Assembly: GCA_027886185.1 (NCBI GenBank)
Contig: WOAB01000052.1
Location: 1,054,001-1,118,000, forward strand
DNA from: Rheum nobile
Lineage: Eukaryota > Streptophyta > Magnoliopsida > Caryophyllales > Polygonaceae
Length of the DNA: 64,000 nucleotides
Reading direction: 5' to 3'
In this document: piece after piece, positions 1 to 11,720 of the stretch
Layout: the number at the start of each line of letters is the position of its first letter
How positions within the stretch are numbered: the stretch's first letter is position 1
The notes under the pieces: generated by a model
What the model saw: the letters and a program-made list of their open reading frames with translations, nothing else
Told to the model about the DNA's origin: nothing
Databases searched by the model: none
Position numbers and translations under genes: made by a program

Positions 1-397
1 GTTGTTCATCGTCACCATCGCCTGCATGCGCGCACATAACATAACGTCCACATTCAAACCCTGGCCTGGCCTGGCCTGGCCTGGCCTATAATTAATTAGT
101 ACGTATATATATGCATGCATATATGATGACCGGCTAACTGGCCAAGTAACGTACCACATAGCCATCTGGTGTCCAAGACATGATATCCCACTTGATCGTA
201 ATGTTCCCATTCGGATCCAACGGATCGTATGCTCCTGCAAGTTCAATTTATCACCACTTATATGGCACGCACATCAAAATTGAAACAAGCTACCAACATC
301 AACATATATGAATCACAATCGTACGTGCACTTTATTAATCACCTGCGTAAGAGATAATGGCGAGCAAAACACAACCTAAAATGCCTAATCTTATCAT
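1..397 (-). CDS. COBRA-like protein gene A, 5' exons (runs off the left edge)
   Basis: Three exons can be read on the minus strand: exon 1 at 343-397 (55 nt), exon 2 at 155-234 (80 nt) and the first 21 nt of exon 3 at 1-21. Exon 1 starts at the ATG at 397 and encodes an 18-residue hydrophobic signal peptide (MIRLGILGCVLLAIISYA). Exon 2 encodes the family hallmark, beginning AYDPLDPNGNITIKWD and ending SWTPDGYV. Exon 3 opens AMVTMNN. Donor GT and acceptor AG sites are present at each junction and the phases agree (1, then 0). COBRA-like proteins are secreted, usually GPI-anchored cell-wall proteins that influence cellulose deposition and oriented growth; that role is family knowledge. No break is visible in this part. 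The rest of the gene lies outside the window. Confidence 0.88.
59..87. repeat. CTGGC pentanucleotide microsatellite
   Basis: Five perfect copies of CTGGC lie in intron 2 of COBRA-like gene A. The unit is GC-rich, unlike the AT-rich surroundings. Confidence 0.9.
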
Positions 398-1521
398 CGT
401 GACCTATACGTACAAGATGCTAACGAGAAGGAATTTGAAACCGATCGATATATGGTCCGTGGTGGAAAGAAGATGGATGGAGGTGTATAACTAGAAGAAT
501 TTTTTGGAGGGCCGGGCTCACCCACTGGTTGTTGGAGGAGGACTCCTTTGCATTTATTCGGCGGACAAACTAAGTTTCGGTAGCTTTAAGCAACGGCTTC
601 GAGGCAGACGTTGAAAGGTGTCATCTCAACCGTCATTACTTTCACTCTCCATCTTATGCATTGCCTTATGTACACAATAAAAGTTACTCTTAAACTACTA
701 ATTAAGAAAAAATAGAGACGTGCCATATCAATTGACTGCATTGGACAACGAAAATTCACCTAATTACTTAATAAGAGCAAGCACAAGTAATAGGTGTTGT
801 ACGTAGTTGTGAAGTTGATATAACAACATAATTTTAATCTCACTTATTTATGTAGCATTCTAGAAGAATACAACTTACATATTCTTTATTCTTTTGGTGT
901 GAAAACCATAATATTTGGGGTCCAGATTTGGAAATTTGTTAGTGAAAATTAGCGGAAATTTTGAATCATTAATAATTCGGTTCTCAAATAATTTACTTCT
1001 TCGATCTCTTCCCTAGCCAAGGGCGCGCAGTAAAATTTGTTTATACCAGGCACTGACCAATCTTACTTTATTTTACACACAGACTATTAGCAGAAGCCTT
1101 ATTTTGATCAGATCAATTTCATTTGATCCATAAAAATGAGGAAAGTTACAAGATCTTGAAGCGCATATACGCACATACATATATAGATTGGGGCAAAATT
1201 TTATGACATGCCAAGAATTTGCACATGGAATTCCACTCATATAATTACGGATGTACAGAAGTTCCCTTGATTTGCAAGTTTCTTTTTTCTGTCAGAAAAG
1301 AGGAGTTTGAAACAAGTAAAAAACATTTGCATCCTAAGAAATTAAGGTATGAATACACAGGAAAATTCGTCGACAAGTACCAACATCAAGTAGCATGTCA
1401 TCTTCACAGAAAAGGATGTCTTACTCTCAGCCATACAACAAATTACACGTATGAAAGTTAACGATATTTGCTCAGACCCTTCACTACTTCTCCAATACCA
1501 TTTTTAGTTATATATAGCATT
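398..1521. other. Upstream spacer of COBRA-like gene A
   Basis: This 1.1-kb stretch lies between the start codon of COBRA-like gene A and the target duplication of the first Copia element, so it should hold that gene's promoter on the minus strand. I see no convincing TATA box, repeat or coding region. An 80-codon frame at 1219-1461 has no recognisable domain. Confidence 0.5.
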
Positions 1522-1526
1522 AGATT

Positions 1527-2095
1527 TGTTGTATAAGGGTGTAACGTTGATCAAACTTCGGTTCGACTTGGATATAGATTAAATCGTGTCAACGCATTTT
1601 TCAAAACCAATATTTCGACTCTTACTCTTGTAGCCTTAGGGTTGCACGAAATTCGATTCGGAATAAGACAATCAAACCTCTATTGAACAAGGCAATATCA
1701 ATAGAGAACACTTGCTGTTTTCGGTGTTTGTTCGATACAAGAGATCGTTCTCTTTCTGGATATCCCAAGACTTGCCCCAACCTCACCCTTATATAGGGCA
1801 TAAGTAGTTAGGCGGTTACATAGTGGTTGGGAAGTTGCATGACGGTTGGACGGTTGCATGGCGTTTGGGCGGTTGAAAAACCGCCAAACTACTCAAGCAT
1901 AACCCCACCCTTATAAATATGACTTCTTGGTGTCCGCCTCTCGAATCCCCACACGTTTCGTAACCCCGAGTCCGAATCCACGCACACGAGTGTGCACTCC
2001 GCACCGCCAAAACTCGTTATGCGCCGAATGAACTCCATAAGTCTTGAGCGAATCCCGACTACACCAAATGGCCGATGACACTAAAATCACCAACA
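1527..2095 (-). repeat. 3' LTR of the minus-strand Copia element
   Basis: 569-bp LTR, TG to CA, preceded by AGATT at 1522-1526. It holds several imperfect copies of a GGCGGTTG-type motif around 1810-1880. Compared with its partner at 16330-16908 it has many substitutions and lacks an 11-nt stretch, so it is older than the nested Gypsy LTR pair. Confidence 0.92.
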
Positions 2096-2110
2096 TTCCT
2101 CCCCCATTTT
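2096..2110 (-). promoter_or_regulatory. Polypurine tract of the Copia element
   Basis: On the minus strand a run of the form AAAATGGGGGAGGAA directly abuts the 3' LTR. This is the expected place and composition for the plus-strand DNA priming site. Confidence 0.8.
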
Positions 2111-2629
2111 AGTGTAATCCTTGATTCACATAAAAAACATACATCAAATCAACACAAACTTATGCATAAATGAAAATGTCCTTAGGATTGAATTTCCACA
2201 TTAGTGTAGTACACATTTCAAATAATCGAGAATCAGGGTGTCCTATGGATTGAAATCTTCAACTCATCCGAATACTTGAAGATACAACATACACAAGTTT
2301 CTACACTACTCCAAGTGCTAACTTGACACTATTAAAGCCATGTGTCCTTATCCATTCATGAGCATATACAAAGCCAAGCCTGGGCTAGTTGAAGCGGCAC
2401 CACTTCACACTCGTATAGGTGGATTCTTTTCAATCATGCACTTGTAAATTCACTTTTTCAAAAGATCCATTAAGAAGATAAACTTTAACCTAAATTTCTT
2501 GCAGGTCCGAGCACATACCTTGGGATGATATTGAACATGTGCTCCAAACTCTAAGTGTAGGTTTTCCACATTGAATTCAGCCTCTAACGTCATATTAGAA
2601 GGGAATTAGGTATCCCACCATTAGAGATT
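2111..2629 (-). other. Copia 3' untranslated region
   Basis: About 520 bp between the RNase H stop codon at 2630 and the polypurine tract. No further coding potential or repeat is seen. Confidence 0.6.
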
Positions 2630-4661
2630 TCAAACGGGCTTTAAACCTATACCGATAGACGACTTGATCACCAAGTCCCTAGCTAATCCCTTTGTCAAGT
2701 GGTCCGCCAAATTTTGTTGAGACCGAACAAACTCAATAGTGATCACCCCATGAGTGATCAACTCACGTATCGCGCTATGTCTAACGCCCAGGTGTCGCGA
2801 CTTACCATTATACACTTGACTATAAGCCTTATCCAAAGTAGCTTGACTGTCACAACAGATAGATATGGGTGACACCGGTTTCGGCCACAAAGGAATCTCG
2901 TAGACTAAGTTCCTTAGCCATTTCGCCTCTCTACCGGCAACGGCCAATGTTACGAATTCTGATTCCATAGTCGAACTTGTAATGCAAGTTTGCTTCTTAG
3001 AAGCCCATGAAATGGCACCTCCACCAAGCAAGAATACCCAACTACTTGTAGAAGAATGTTCTTCCACATTAGTGATCCAACTCGCATCCGAATACCCTTC
3101 TAGAACCGAAGGAAATCCGAAATATGACAAACCATAATTCATTGTTCCTTTTAAGTATTTGAGCACCCTTCTTATTGCTTGTGAATGGTGAGTACTAGGA
3201 TTACTAGTGTACCTACTCAACCTTCCTACCGCATAAGCAATATTCGGCCTTGTGCTCGTCATGGCATACATTAAGCAACCAATCACTTGTGAGTACTCGA
3301 CTCGTGATACCGCTTTACCCCTATTAGGCATAAGCTTCACACTCGGATTCATGGGAGTGCTCACCGGAGAACAAGTCTCACAATTGAACTTCTTAAGCAC
3401 TTTCTCAATGTAATAAGATTGTGACAAAGATAGTCTCTTGTTCTCACGTTTAATTCTAATACCGAGGATCACATCCACCTCCCTCATGTCCTTCATGGCA
3501 AAACTTGATGACAAAAAGGGCCTTCGTAAGGTCTACTTGTCTTTGGTCCGTACCAAAGATCAACATGTCATCAACATACAAGCAAATGATTACTCCATTA
3601 CCGGACTTATCAAATTTGTTGTATACACACTTGTCCGACTGATTTAACTCGAATTCGCTCGACAAGACAACCTCATCAAACTTTTGATGCCACTGCTTAG
3701 GTGATTGCCTTAGCCCATACAATGACTTTACCAACTTACACACCTTATGCTCATTACCAAGAATAACGAACCCTTCAAGTTGCTTCATGTACACCTCCTC
3801 CTCCAAATCACCATTCAAGAATGCCATTTTGACATCCATTTGGTGAATCACAAGAGTGTTAATATCCACCAAGGAAATCAACAACCTAATGGTGGAGATT
3901 CGAGCAACCGGAGCATAAGTATCAAAATAATCAATACCTTCCCTTTGTCTAAAGCCTTGGATAAACAATCGGGCCTTATACTTATCGATAGTACCATCGA
4001 CTTTCATCTTCTTCTTGAGGATCCACTTGCAGCCCAAAGGCTTGCAACCCGGTGGGAGATCCGATAAGACCCACGTATTATTTCCCATGATGGAATCCAT
4101 CTCATCATTTATTGTTTCTTTCCAGAAAGCAACATCTTGAGACCTCATTGCCTCACCAAAAGTCCTAGGATCTTCATCAACATGATAACAATATGAGTAT
4201 TGGAACTCAACTTCATCTCTAGATCCTTCCACCAAATAAATTTGGAAATCTGGACCGAAAGACTTTTCAGTCCTCCCTCGCTTACTCCTACGGAGCATAG
4301 GTGACTCGTTAGGAGGTATGGCTGAGCCGTCTCCTTCTTTAGTTCCACTAGTGCTAGGAACCAAATCCTTTGGTCTAGGTATGGACAAGAACCGATTCTC
4401 ATCAAATATCGCATCTCTTGACTCAATCACGGTGTTAACCGAAATAGAATCATTAGGCTCTTATTACATAGAACCTATAAGCCTTGGAATGCTCAGCATA
4501 TCCAATAAAGATGCAATCAATACCTCTTTCCCCCAAGGTTTTAATCTTGGGCAGGGGTAGTCTAACGATCGCCCTACATCCCCAAACTCGAAGATAATTC
4601 AAGCTTGATTTTTTTTGTACCAAAGTTCATAAAAGGGTGACCTTGTTCCTTTTGTTATATA
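2630..4661 (-). pseudogene. Copia pol: integrase C-terminus, reverse transcriptase, RNase H (frameshifted)
   Basis: Reading down the minus strand from the Gypsy insertion, the first part continues the integrase C-terminus (FYELWY at about 4630). The reverse transcriptase follows, with IDYFDTYAPVA and the catalytic CLYVDDMLIFG near 3580, then RNase H with the SDASW and ESEF segments typical of Copia. The frame changes near 3510, between the parts read from 4430 and from 3514, so one small indel breaks the polyprotein just after the RT core. The last frame ends at 2630 with GLKPV. Only the two sections together make a normal Copia RT-RNase H, and the Gypsy at 4667 cuts it from the rest of the integrase. 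It is not functional. Confidence 0.9.
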
Positions 4662-4666
4662 GGAAC

Positions 4667-5350
4667 TGTTGGGCCCAGCATCTCCCTTGGAAGTCAGATC
4701 GGGCGAGACAAGCCCAAGCCCAAGACGAGTCGGAAGAATAGGGGAAAAACGTAGAGGAGTAGTCGAAGCCTCCCCAGTCGAACGTTGCCCGACAAATCGC
4801 GAAGATCTCGCGGAGCATTAATATGCTAGGATGGAGCAACGGCCACAGCATTCAAGCACCACAATAATGGCAGAAATTAAGTACAGAATCCCAGCAATCA
4901 CTCCCGGCATTGAAGACAAGATCTGGCAAGATCACAAGGAAACGGTCAGAAGGAAAGGCACTTACCATATTTGGATTCGGAAGAGATAAGAGGGGTAGGA
5001 GAGCTGGAAAGAGGGAGGGGATAGCATACTCTCACGCATAATTAACTCTGAAAATACGCACGCATAAGCAGGGGATCTTCATCACTCACCCCGTTGAGAA
5101 ACACCGCTCGACGCCCACCGATCAAACATCATTATCTCCGATCGAATCCAGTCTGACCTACTCCCCTCTAAGGATAAGTTGTAATCCGACTTAATTCGAT
5201 TATCAACACGTTAATAAAACTATCTCGCTACTTCATATTTGCTTTTTATTTGTTGATTGTCTACTTCGTTTGGATTGATTTTTGTTACCCGATCGACTTG
5301 TTACCCCGTCTAAGGCGATCTAGGTCGTCCGATCTTTTCGCCCCAAAACA
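4667..5350 (+). repeat. 5' LTR of the Gypsy element
   Basis: 684 bp, from TGTTGGGCCCAG to CGCCCCAAAACA, with GGAAC immediately upstream. The same length and ends are found at 13919-14602. Confidence 0.95.
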
Positions 5351-5353
5351 ATT

Positions 5354-5371
5354 TGGCGCCCACCGTGGGGC
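5354..5371 (+). promoter_or_regulatory. Primer binding site matching tRNA-Lys
   Basis: Three bases after the LTR, the 18-mer TGGCGCCCACCGTGGGGC is complementary to the 3' end of plant tRNA-Lys(CTT), as I remember it (ending ...CACGGTGGGCG plus CCA). It would prime minus-strand DNA synthesis. Confidence 0.75.
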
Positions 5372-5406
5372 AACTTGTCGATCACCCTCCTGAAACCTTC
5401 CAAACC

Positions 5407-7150
5407 ATGACTATCGACCCACCTACCAACACTGAAGAACCACGTCTCAAAGACGATACTCAAGCTCCAGGAAACACGGCCGAAAATCCTACTCCAACCC
5501 AATTCCAAGAGCTTTCCCAGAAAATGACCGCCCTCCAAGAGGAACTAGCCCAGCAACGCCAAAAGACCGAAACCTTAGCCACCCTGTCGACCCAATCCGA
5601 GGCCGAGATCGCACAGCTAACCCGTGAAAATGAGTCTCTTAAGTCGCAGGTACAATCAATGGCCTCCGGGTCTAGGAACATGCCTATCCACAGCAGCGTC
5701 CGAATGCGCCTCGACATGGATAGCATCGAGCCGACACCTCCGAACATACGACGGCTCGGACACACAGAGGGTACATCTCGAATTCCTTTTGCTAATCCGT
5801 TTTCGACTAACAATATCGCTTTTTCCACACCGATCGGGTCGGCAGGGGCCCGAATCGACGTACCGCAGGTTACCAATCCGCCAAACATCCTAGCTCTTGT
5901 CCAGCAGACACTCGACCGATACATGAAGACGATCGACGATCGCTTTACTAGGCTTCCAGGAGTCCCACAACCAATCGAGAAGGAAGCGTCTGGCGGATTC
6001 GAAGAATCCCCGTTCGCCGAAGAAATCGCTAGGGTCGAGATCCCCAAGAAGTTTCATCTCCCCAACATGGTGACATTCGACGGTACTAGCGACCCAGATG
6101 ACCATATCTCTCTCTATAAACAAAAACTAATGGCTGCATCCGTTTCAAGGGAGAGCCGCGAGGCTGTCATGTGTAAAAGCTTTGGCACGACCCTCGCGGG
6201 TCCCGCACTAACTTGGTTTATGCGTTTGCCTCAGGGAATGATTGCATCGTTTGCGGATCTGGTCAACTCTTTCAAGAGTCAGTTCGCCAGCAGTCGGAGG
6301 CTCGAAAGACAATCGAGTGACCTCTACCAAGTCACACAAAGGTATAACGAACCTCTCCGAAATTACCCCAACAGGTACAATAAAGAGAAAGTGGCGATCC
6401 CCCATTGCGACGTCACCACCTCCATCGAAGCCTTCCGACAAGGTCTAGTCAAAGACAGCAATCTCTACAACGAGATCACCAAGTACCCATGTAGAAGTTT
6501 CGAAGATGTCCAGGCCAAGACCATGGCCGAGGTAAGATTGGAAGAGGACCGTGAGTCGCGGAAAGCCTCACACGGACCCGATCCATCCGATCGTAAAAAA
6601 CCCTCCGACAACCGTCGAGACATACGTCATCATCCCTATTCTCGTAATCGAAACGAGCCAAACCAGGTAAACTCTTTCCAACACAGATCGCAGGATTAGA
6701 GAGACGGCCCAGCGTTGCCTCCTAGGGTCCAATCTTATAACTTCAATGTTTCCGTGTCGGAGCTCGTCAAGAGTTTTGACAAATATGGGAAAGAGGTAAG
6801 ATGGCCCCGAAAGAGTGACCGACCAGACGTCAAGAAAGACATGAGCCAATGGTGTGAATTCCACAGCGACCACGGTCATTCGACCGACGAGTGCATCGCC
6901 CTGCGAAAGGAGGTCGCTAGACTACTCGCGCAGGGGCTCCTACGCGACGTAATCTCGGAGCGAGCAAAAGCCATCATGGAACGACAAGATCAGGTAAAGC
7001 AAAACAAACCCCCATCTCCTGTCTATACAAAAGTCGTCAATACTATTTCAGGTGGTTCGGACATATGTGGAAACACATACTCCGCGGCTAAGCGGCATGC
7101 AAAGGAAAGCAAGAGCGATAAACCCGAGGCGTCAGAACTCAAGCCAAGAA
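5407..7150 (+). pseudogene. Gypsy gag (with one in-frame stop)
   Basis: I take the ATG at 5407 (MTIDPPTNTEEP) as the start; the open frame reaches back to 5353 but without an earlier ATG. A helical, Gln/Glu-rich segment comes first. The capsid-like retrotransposon gag core follows (from FDGTSDPDDHISLY at about 6076, through GPALTWFMRLP). A zinc-knuckle-like motif CEFHSDHGHSTDEC lies near 6855. A TAG at 6697-6699 interrupts the frame between core and knuckle without shifting it. The polyprotein continues into protease, so the boundary near 7150 is approximate. Confidence 0.85.
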
Positions 7151-7701
7151 AGGTCACCGACCTTCCGACGGTCACATTCGACGAGTCCGACTCCGACGGA
7201 TCAGAAAGTCATCACGACGGTGTGGTAATCTCTTTGTCCATTGGGAATTGCTTAATACGAAGAGTACTAATTGATATAGGGAGTTCGACCAATCTTCTAA
7301 CCCTCGACGCCCTTAAAGAAATGGGTCTGACTGAAAACAACCTAGTCAAAAAGCCGACTCCATTGGTCGGGTTCAGCGGTGAGGTTAAGCATACGACTGG
7401 CGAAATCGTCCTAACAACATATGCTGGAGGAATCAACCAACAGGTGAAATTCTTAGTCCTAGATTGTCCGTCTCCCTATAATTGTATTCTTGGCAGGCCA
7501 TGGATACACGCAATGAAGGCGGTACCCTCGACGTATCATCAAGTCATCAAGTTCCCCACTGAGTGGGGAGTCCAAGAAATCAAAGGAGATTAAAGGACCG
7601 CTAAGGAGTGCTACGTCGCCTCTATGAAAAGCGTCGTCGAACACAAGACCGCATAGCAACCACAGGGCGGCGAAGGACCTAGTCGGTACGTCAAACCAGA
7701 A
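7151..7701 (+). pseudogene. Gypsy protease and linker (two in-frame stops)
   Basis: An aspartic-protease core is read in the gag frame: VLIDIGSSTNLL near 7270, then CILGRPWIH near 7485, as in other plant Gypsy proteases. TAA at 7591-7593 and TAG at 7654-7656 interrupt the linker to reverse transcriptase. The frame is otherwise kept, and the linker residues between the stops (RTAKECYVASMK) still fit the family. Confidence 0.8.
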
Positions 7702-9060
7702 ATGGAAAAACTCGACGAGATCGTACTAGATCCTTTAAAGCCAAACCAAACGGTAAGGGTCGGGTCGGACTTGGACGACTCGACCAGACGACAGCTCCTC
7801 GATTTTCTCAGGACCAATGCCGACTGTTTCGCATGGTCTCATGAGGACATGGTCGGAATATCTCCAAGCATTATTACTCATAAATTAAATGTAGATCCAT
7901 CTCATCCCCCTGTCAAGCAAAAACACAGGAAGTTCGCCCCCGAGCGGAACAAGGTAGTCGACGACGAAGTCAAAAGCTTATTAGAAACAGGGAAGATAAG
8001 GGAAGTCCACTATCCCGAGTGGTTGGCCAACGTGGTCGTAGTCCAGAAGAAGAACGGCAAGTGGAGAGTCTGCATCGACTTCACAGATCTCAACAAGGCT
8101 TGTCCTAAAGACGCGTTTCCACTACCCCACATCGACGCTATGGTCGACGCTATAGCAGGACACGAAATGCTTACCTTCATGGACGCTTTCAGTGGCTACA
8201 ACCAAATCCTCATGGAACCAGAAGACCAAGAAAAAACAGCGTTCGTCACTAACCAAGGTATCTATTGTTATAAAGTAATGTCATTTGGTCTAAAAAATGC
8301 AGGGGCTACGTATCAACGACTAGTCAACAAAATGTTCAAAGACCAGATTGGGGACACGATGGAAGTCTACATAGACGATATGTTGGTCAAGTCAAAAAAG
8401 AAAAAAGATCATATAGACCACCTTCGCGACAGCTTCGAGGTGCTAAAAAGGTACAACATGAAACTGAACCCTACTAAGTGCTCCTTCGGAGTGTCGTCAG
8501 GAAAGTTCTTGGGGTACATGGTGACGCAAAGAGGAATAGAAGCCAGCCCAGAACAGTTCAAGGCTCTCATCAACCTTCGGTCCCCCCGATGCATCAAAGA
8601 CGTACATAAACTTACAGGTCGGATACCAGCCCTGAATAGATTCATCTCAAAGTCGTCCGACAAATACAAACCCTTCCACGATGCTCTCAAGAAGAACAAA
8701 TCCTTTCAATGGACGGAAGAACACGAAGCAGCATTCCAGAACTTGAAGGAATACCTGGCCAGTCCCATGTTACTGACCAAACCCAAAGGCGACGAGCCCT
8801 TATTTCTATATCTAGCAGTGTTAGAATCGGCCGTAAGCGCAGTACTGGTCAGAGAAGAAGACGGCAAGCAGTCACCGATATACTACGCCAGTCGGACGCT
8901 GTTACCGGTAGAAACGAGGTATTCGTCACTTGAAAAGCTCGTACTATCACTGGTAATGGCCTTAAACAAACTCAAACCCTATTTCGAATTCCATACTATT
9001 ATTGTCCGCACTAATCATCCCATGAGAGCGATCATGAGGAAGCCCGAGTTGACAGGATGA
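7702..9060 (+). pseudogene. Gypsy reverse transcriptase and first RNase H
   Basis: This 453-codon stretch contains the RT motifs VCIDFTDLNKACPKDAFPLP, FMDAFSGYNQI, FGLKNAGATYQRL and the catalytic YIDDMLVKS (8368-8394). It continues into the connection domain and a first RNase H (IYYASRTLLPVETRYSSLEK). RT copies the element RNA into DNA in the cytoplasmic particle. The frame ends with TGA at 9058-9060, where related elements normally have Arg before MTKWAIHLS, so this is a probable CGA-to-TGA change and not a natural end. Confidence 0.92.
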
Positions 9061-10998
9061 ATGACCAAGTGGGCCATACACCTCAGCGGTTACGACATCG
9101 AGTATGAACCCAGGCCGACAATCAAGTCGCAGGCCTTAGCTGACTTTGTGGCAGATTTCAGCCCGACCCTAGAGCAAGAAGCCACAAGAGAAGCAACACA
9201 ACTGCTCGCAACAGAAGAAACAGGCACATGGGAACTCCACACCGATGGTGCGTCGAACGCTAGAGGATCGGGGCTAGGGGTCGTGCTGAAATCGCCACAA
9301 GGGGACAAGATAGCCCAGGCCGTAAGATGTGAGTGGGACGCAACTAACAACGAAGTTGAGTATGAGGCACTTATATTCGGACTCATCCTAGCTCACGACC
9401 TAGGGGTCCGAGAGATCGAAGTCATTTGCGACTCCCTACTGATCGTGAACCAGATACAAGGGTCGTACAACACCAAATACGTCAGAATGATAGCCTATCT
9501 GGAAGTAGCTAAGAAGCTGATCGGACAGTTCCAAACATTCAACATCAGACAGGTACCCATGGATCTTAACTCCCAAGCTGACGCACTTGCCAACCTAGGA
9601 TCCGCCTTGGACCCGAAAGAATTTCCATACATACCATTGGCACACATCATGACACCAGTCGTCCCAAGAACATCCGCCGAACCGACTATACCACTAGAAG
9701 AGCTGGTCGCCATGGAGATAGGAGACCGACCAGAGGAAGACATCGTCAACACCAACGATGATTGGATGCTACCATACATGAAGTGGTTAAAAGACGGCAT
9801 CCTGCCCGACGACAAAACAGAAGCAAAAAGGCTCAAGGTACAAACACTCTCTTTCGATATCCTAGATAACATCTTGTACAAAAGGTCTGTCACAGGGATA
9901 CTCCTACGATGCCTCAATACTCCAGAAGTCGGAGGCATCTTGCAATCGCTACACGAGGGAGAATGTGGAAACCATACCGGCGGACGAAGCCTCTCGGGGA
10001 AAGCCCTACGAAATGGGTACTACTGGCCCACGATGAACAAGGACGCTATGGAGTACACCAAGAGATGCGACGCTTGTCAGCGGCACGCGCCCATCCATCA
10101 TCAACCTTCAGAGCTCCTCCATCCGACTCTGGCTCCATGGCCCTTTATGAGGTGGGGAATGGACATTGTCGGGAATCTCCCGCCCGCGTCGGGTCAAAGA
10201 GTCTTCTTCCTTGCCATGATGGATTACTTTTCCAAGTGGATCGAAGTCGAAGCCTACAGAGAGGTAAAAGATCAACACGTCATTTCATTCATAAAACGCA
10301 ATATCTTGTGCAGATTTGGCATTCCATCAGAAATCGTGTGCGACAATGGTTCTCAATTCATTAGTCATAAGACTCGAGCCTTCTGCGACCAATGGAACAT
10401 CAAGTTGGTCACGTCCACACCTCGGTATCCGCAATCCAACGGACAAGCTGAATCCAGCAACAAAATAATCATCAATAACCTCAAGAAACACCTCACTGGG
10501 GCTAAGGGCAAATGGGCAGACGAACTCCCATTCATTCTCTGGTCCGACAGGACTACTCCAAAAAACACGACCGGACAATCGCCTTTCTCCCTCGTCTACA
10601 GGAGCGAGGCGGTCATCCCGGTCGAGCTACTGGTTCCGACCGCCCGTTGCAACCTTCAGACAAACGAGCAAAATGACGTCGAGCTGACACACAACCTAGA
10701 CACAGTGGACGAGATCAGAGAAAGAGCCCGAATCAGGATGGTCAGGTTCCAACAACAGGTCGCAAGGAGTTACAACAAGAACGTCCGGATCAAGGCATTT
10801 AAAGTCAGAGATTGGGTCCTCCGGAAAGCGTTCCAGAATACCAAGAATCCATCCGACGGAAAGCTCGCACCACAATGGGAAGGACCCTACTTAATCACCG
10901 AAGTAGTCGGACATGGAGCATATCAATTAGAAGATAAAGACGGACGACCAATCCCGAGAAGTTGGAACGCGACACATCTGAAGCTATACCATTTCTGA
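9061..10998 (+). pseudogene. Gypsy second (archaeal-type) RNase H and integrase
   Basis: The frame continues directly after the TGA. A second RNase H follows (LHTDGASNARGSGLGVVL at about 9234, then NNEVEYEALI and ICDSLL, ending SQADALANLG), which is the Tat-lineage signature. Integrase comes next: the zinc-binding HHCC region (ends RCDACQRHAP, about 10090), then the catalytic D-D-E core (WGMDIVG, VCDNGSQF and PQSNGQAESSNK), and a C-terminal domain ending with HLKLYHF and TGA at 10998. All key residues seen are kept; the domain is intact but cut off upstream by the stop. Confidence 0.9.
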
Positions 10999-11720
10999 AC
11001 CAACGAGGTAAGACATTACATAACTTCATACATCGCTTATTATCGCATACACGTCTCTACTCTTTAAAAACTAGCATTCGACACTAAGTGAGGACCTCGT
11101 CCTTACAAAAAATGAGTGCATAACAGCATCGACATACACATTGGATCCAGTCATCCGCAAAAAGCGCTTACATTACATCTACACGATCGATCAGAACACG
11201 GGGAGATGAACAACACAGGCACGTCGGTACACCGCCTGCCTTATACAAAACATAAGGTAAGACACCTTATTACATTCACGCAATAGAGACATATTGCTTA
11301 CCTTCCCGGCATAAAGTCATGACTTACACATACACAAACATTTACAGGCCTTCTTTAAACACATACATACGGCGAGCCCCACTCGACGGAGCACACGGGC
11401 GAAACCGACATACAAAACACAAAGCGTCATCGACAATTTCCTTGAAAGTCTGACGACATGTACGAAACGAATGAACATACAATCTCATGTATACGAACAG
11501 ATTGCATCAAATAAAAGTACGAACATTTTTATACGAACACGCGACTCGCGATGGTAGACGGGTCGCCAAAACACATTGTTTGCCTACGCACACGTAGGAC
11601 TTCAGAAATATCTGTCAAAAACACTCTGCGACCTGCGATGGTAGACGGGTCGCCAAAATGCATAAATCCAAACCCAAACACAGGTGGGGCAACGAATCAG
11701 ACTACATAAGAAAAAATATA
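10999..11720 (+). other. Gypsy 3' region, with a small direct duplication
   Basis: Noncoding on both strands as far as I can see. A 23-bp segment starting CGATGGTAGACGGGTCGCC occurs twice, near 11549 and 11635, about 86 bp apart. The region ends where the antisense gene stops (11721). Confidence 0.6.

Noticed and set aside
1219..1461. 80-codon plus-strand frame
   Set aside because: No recognisable domain and no splice or promoter context; likely chance.
4627..4851. Minus-strand frame across the Gypsy LTR (also at 13915-14103)
   Set aside because: Present in both LTR copies by LTR identity; it reads across the LTR border and has no domain.
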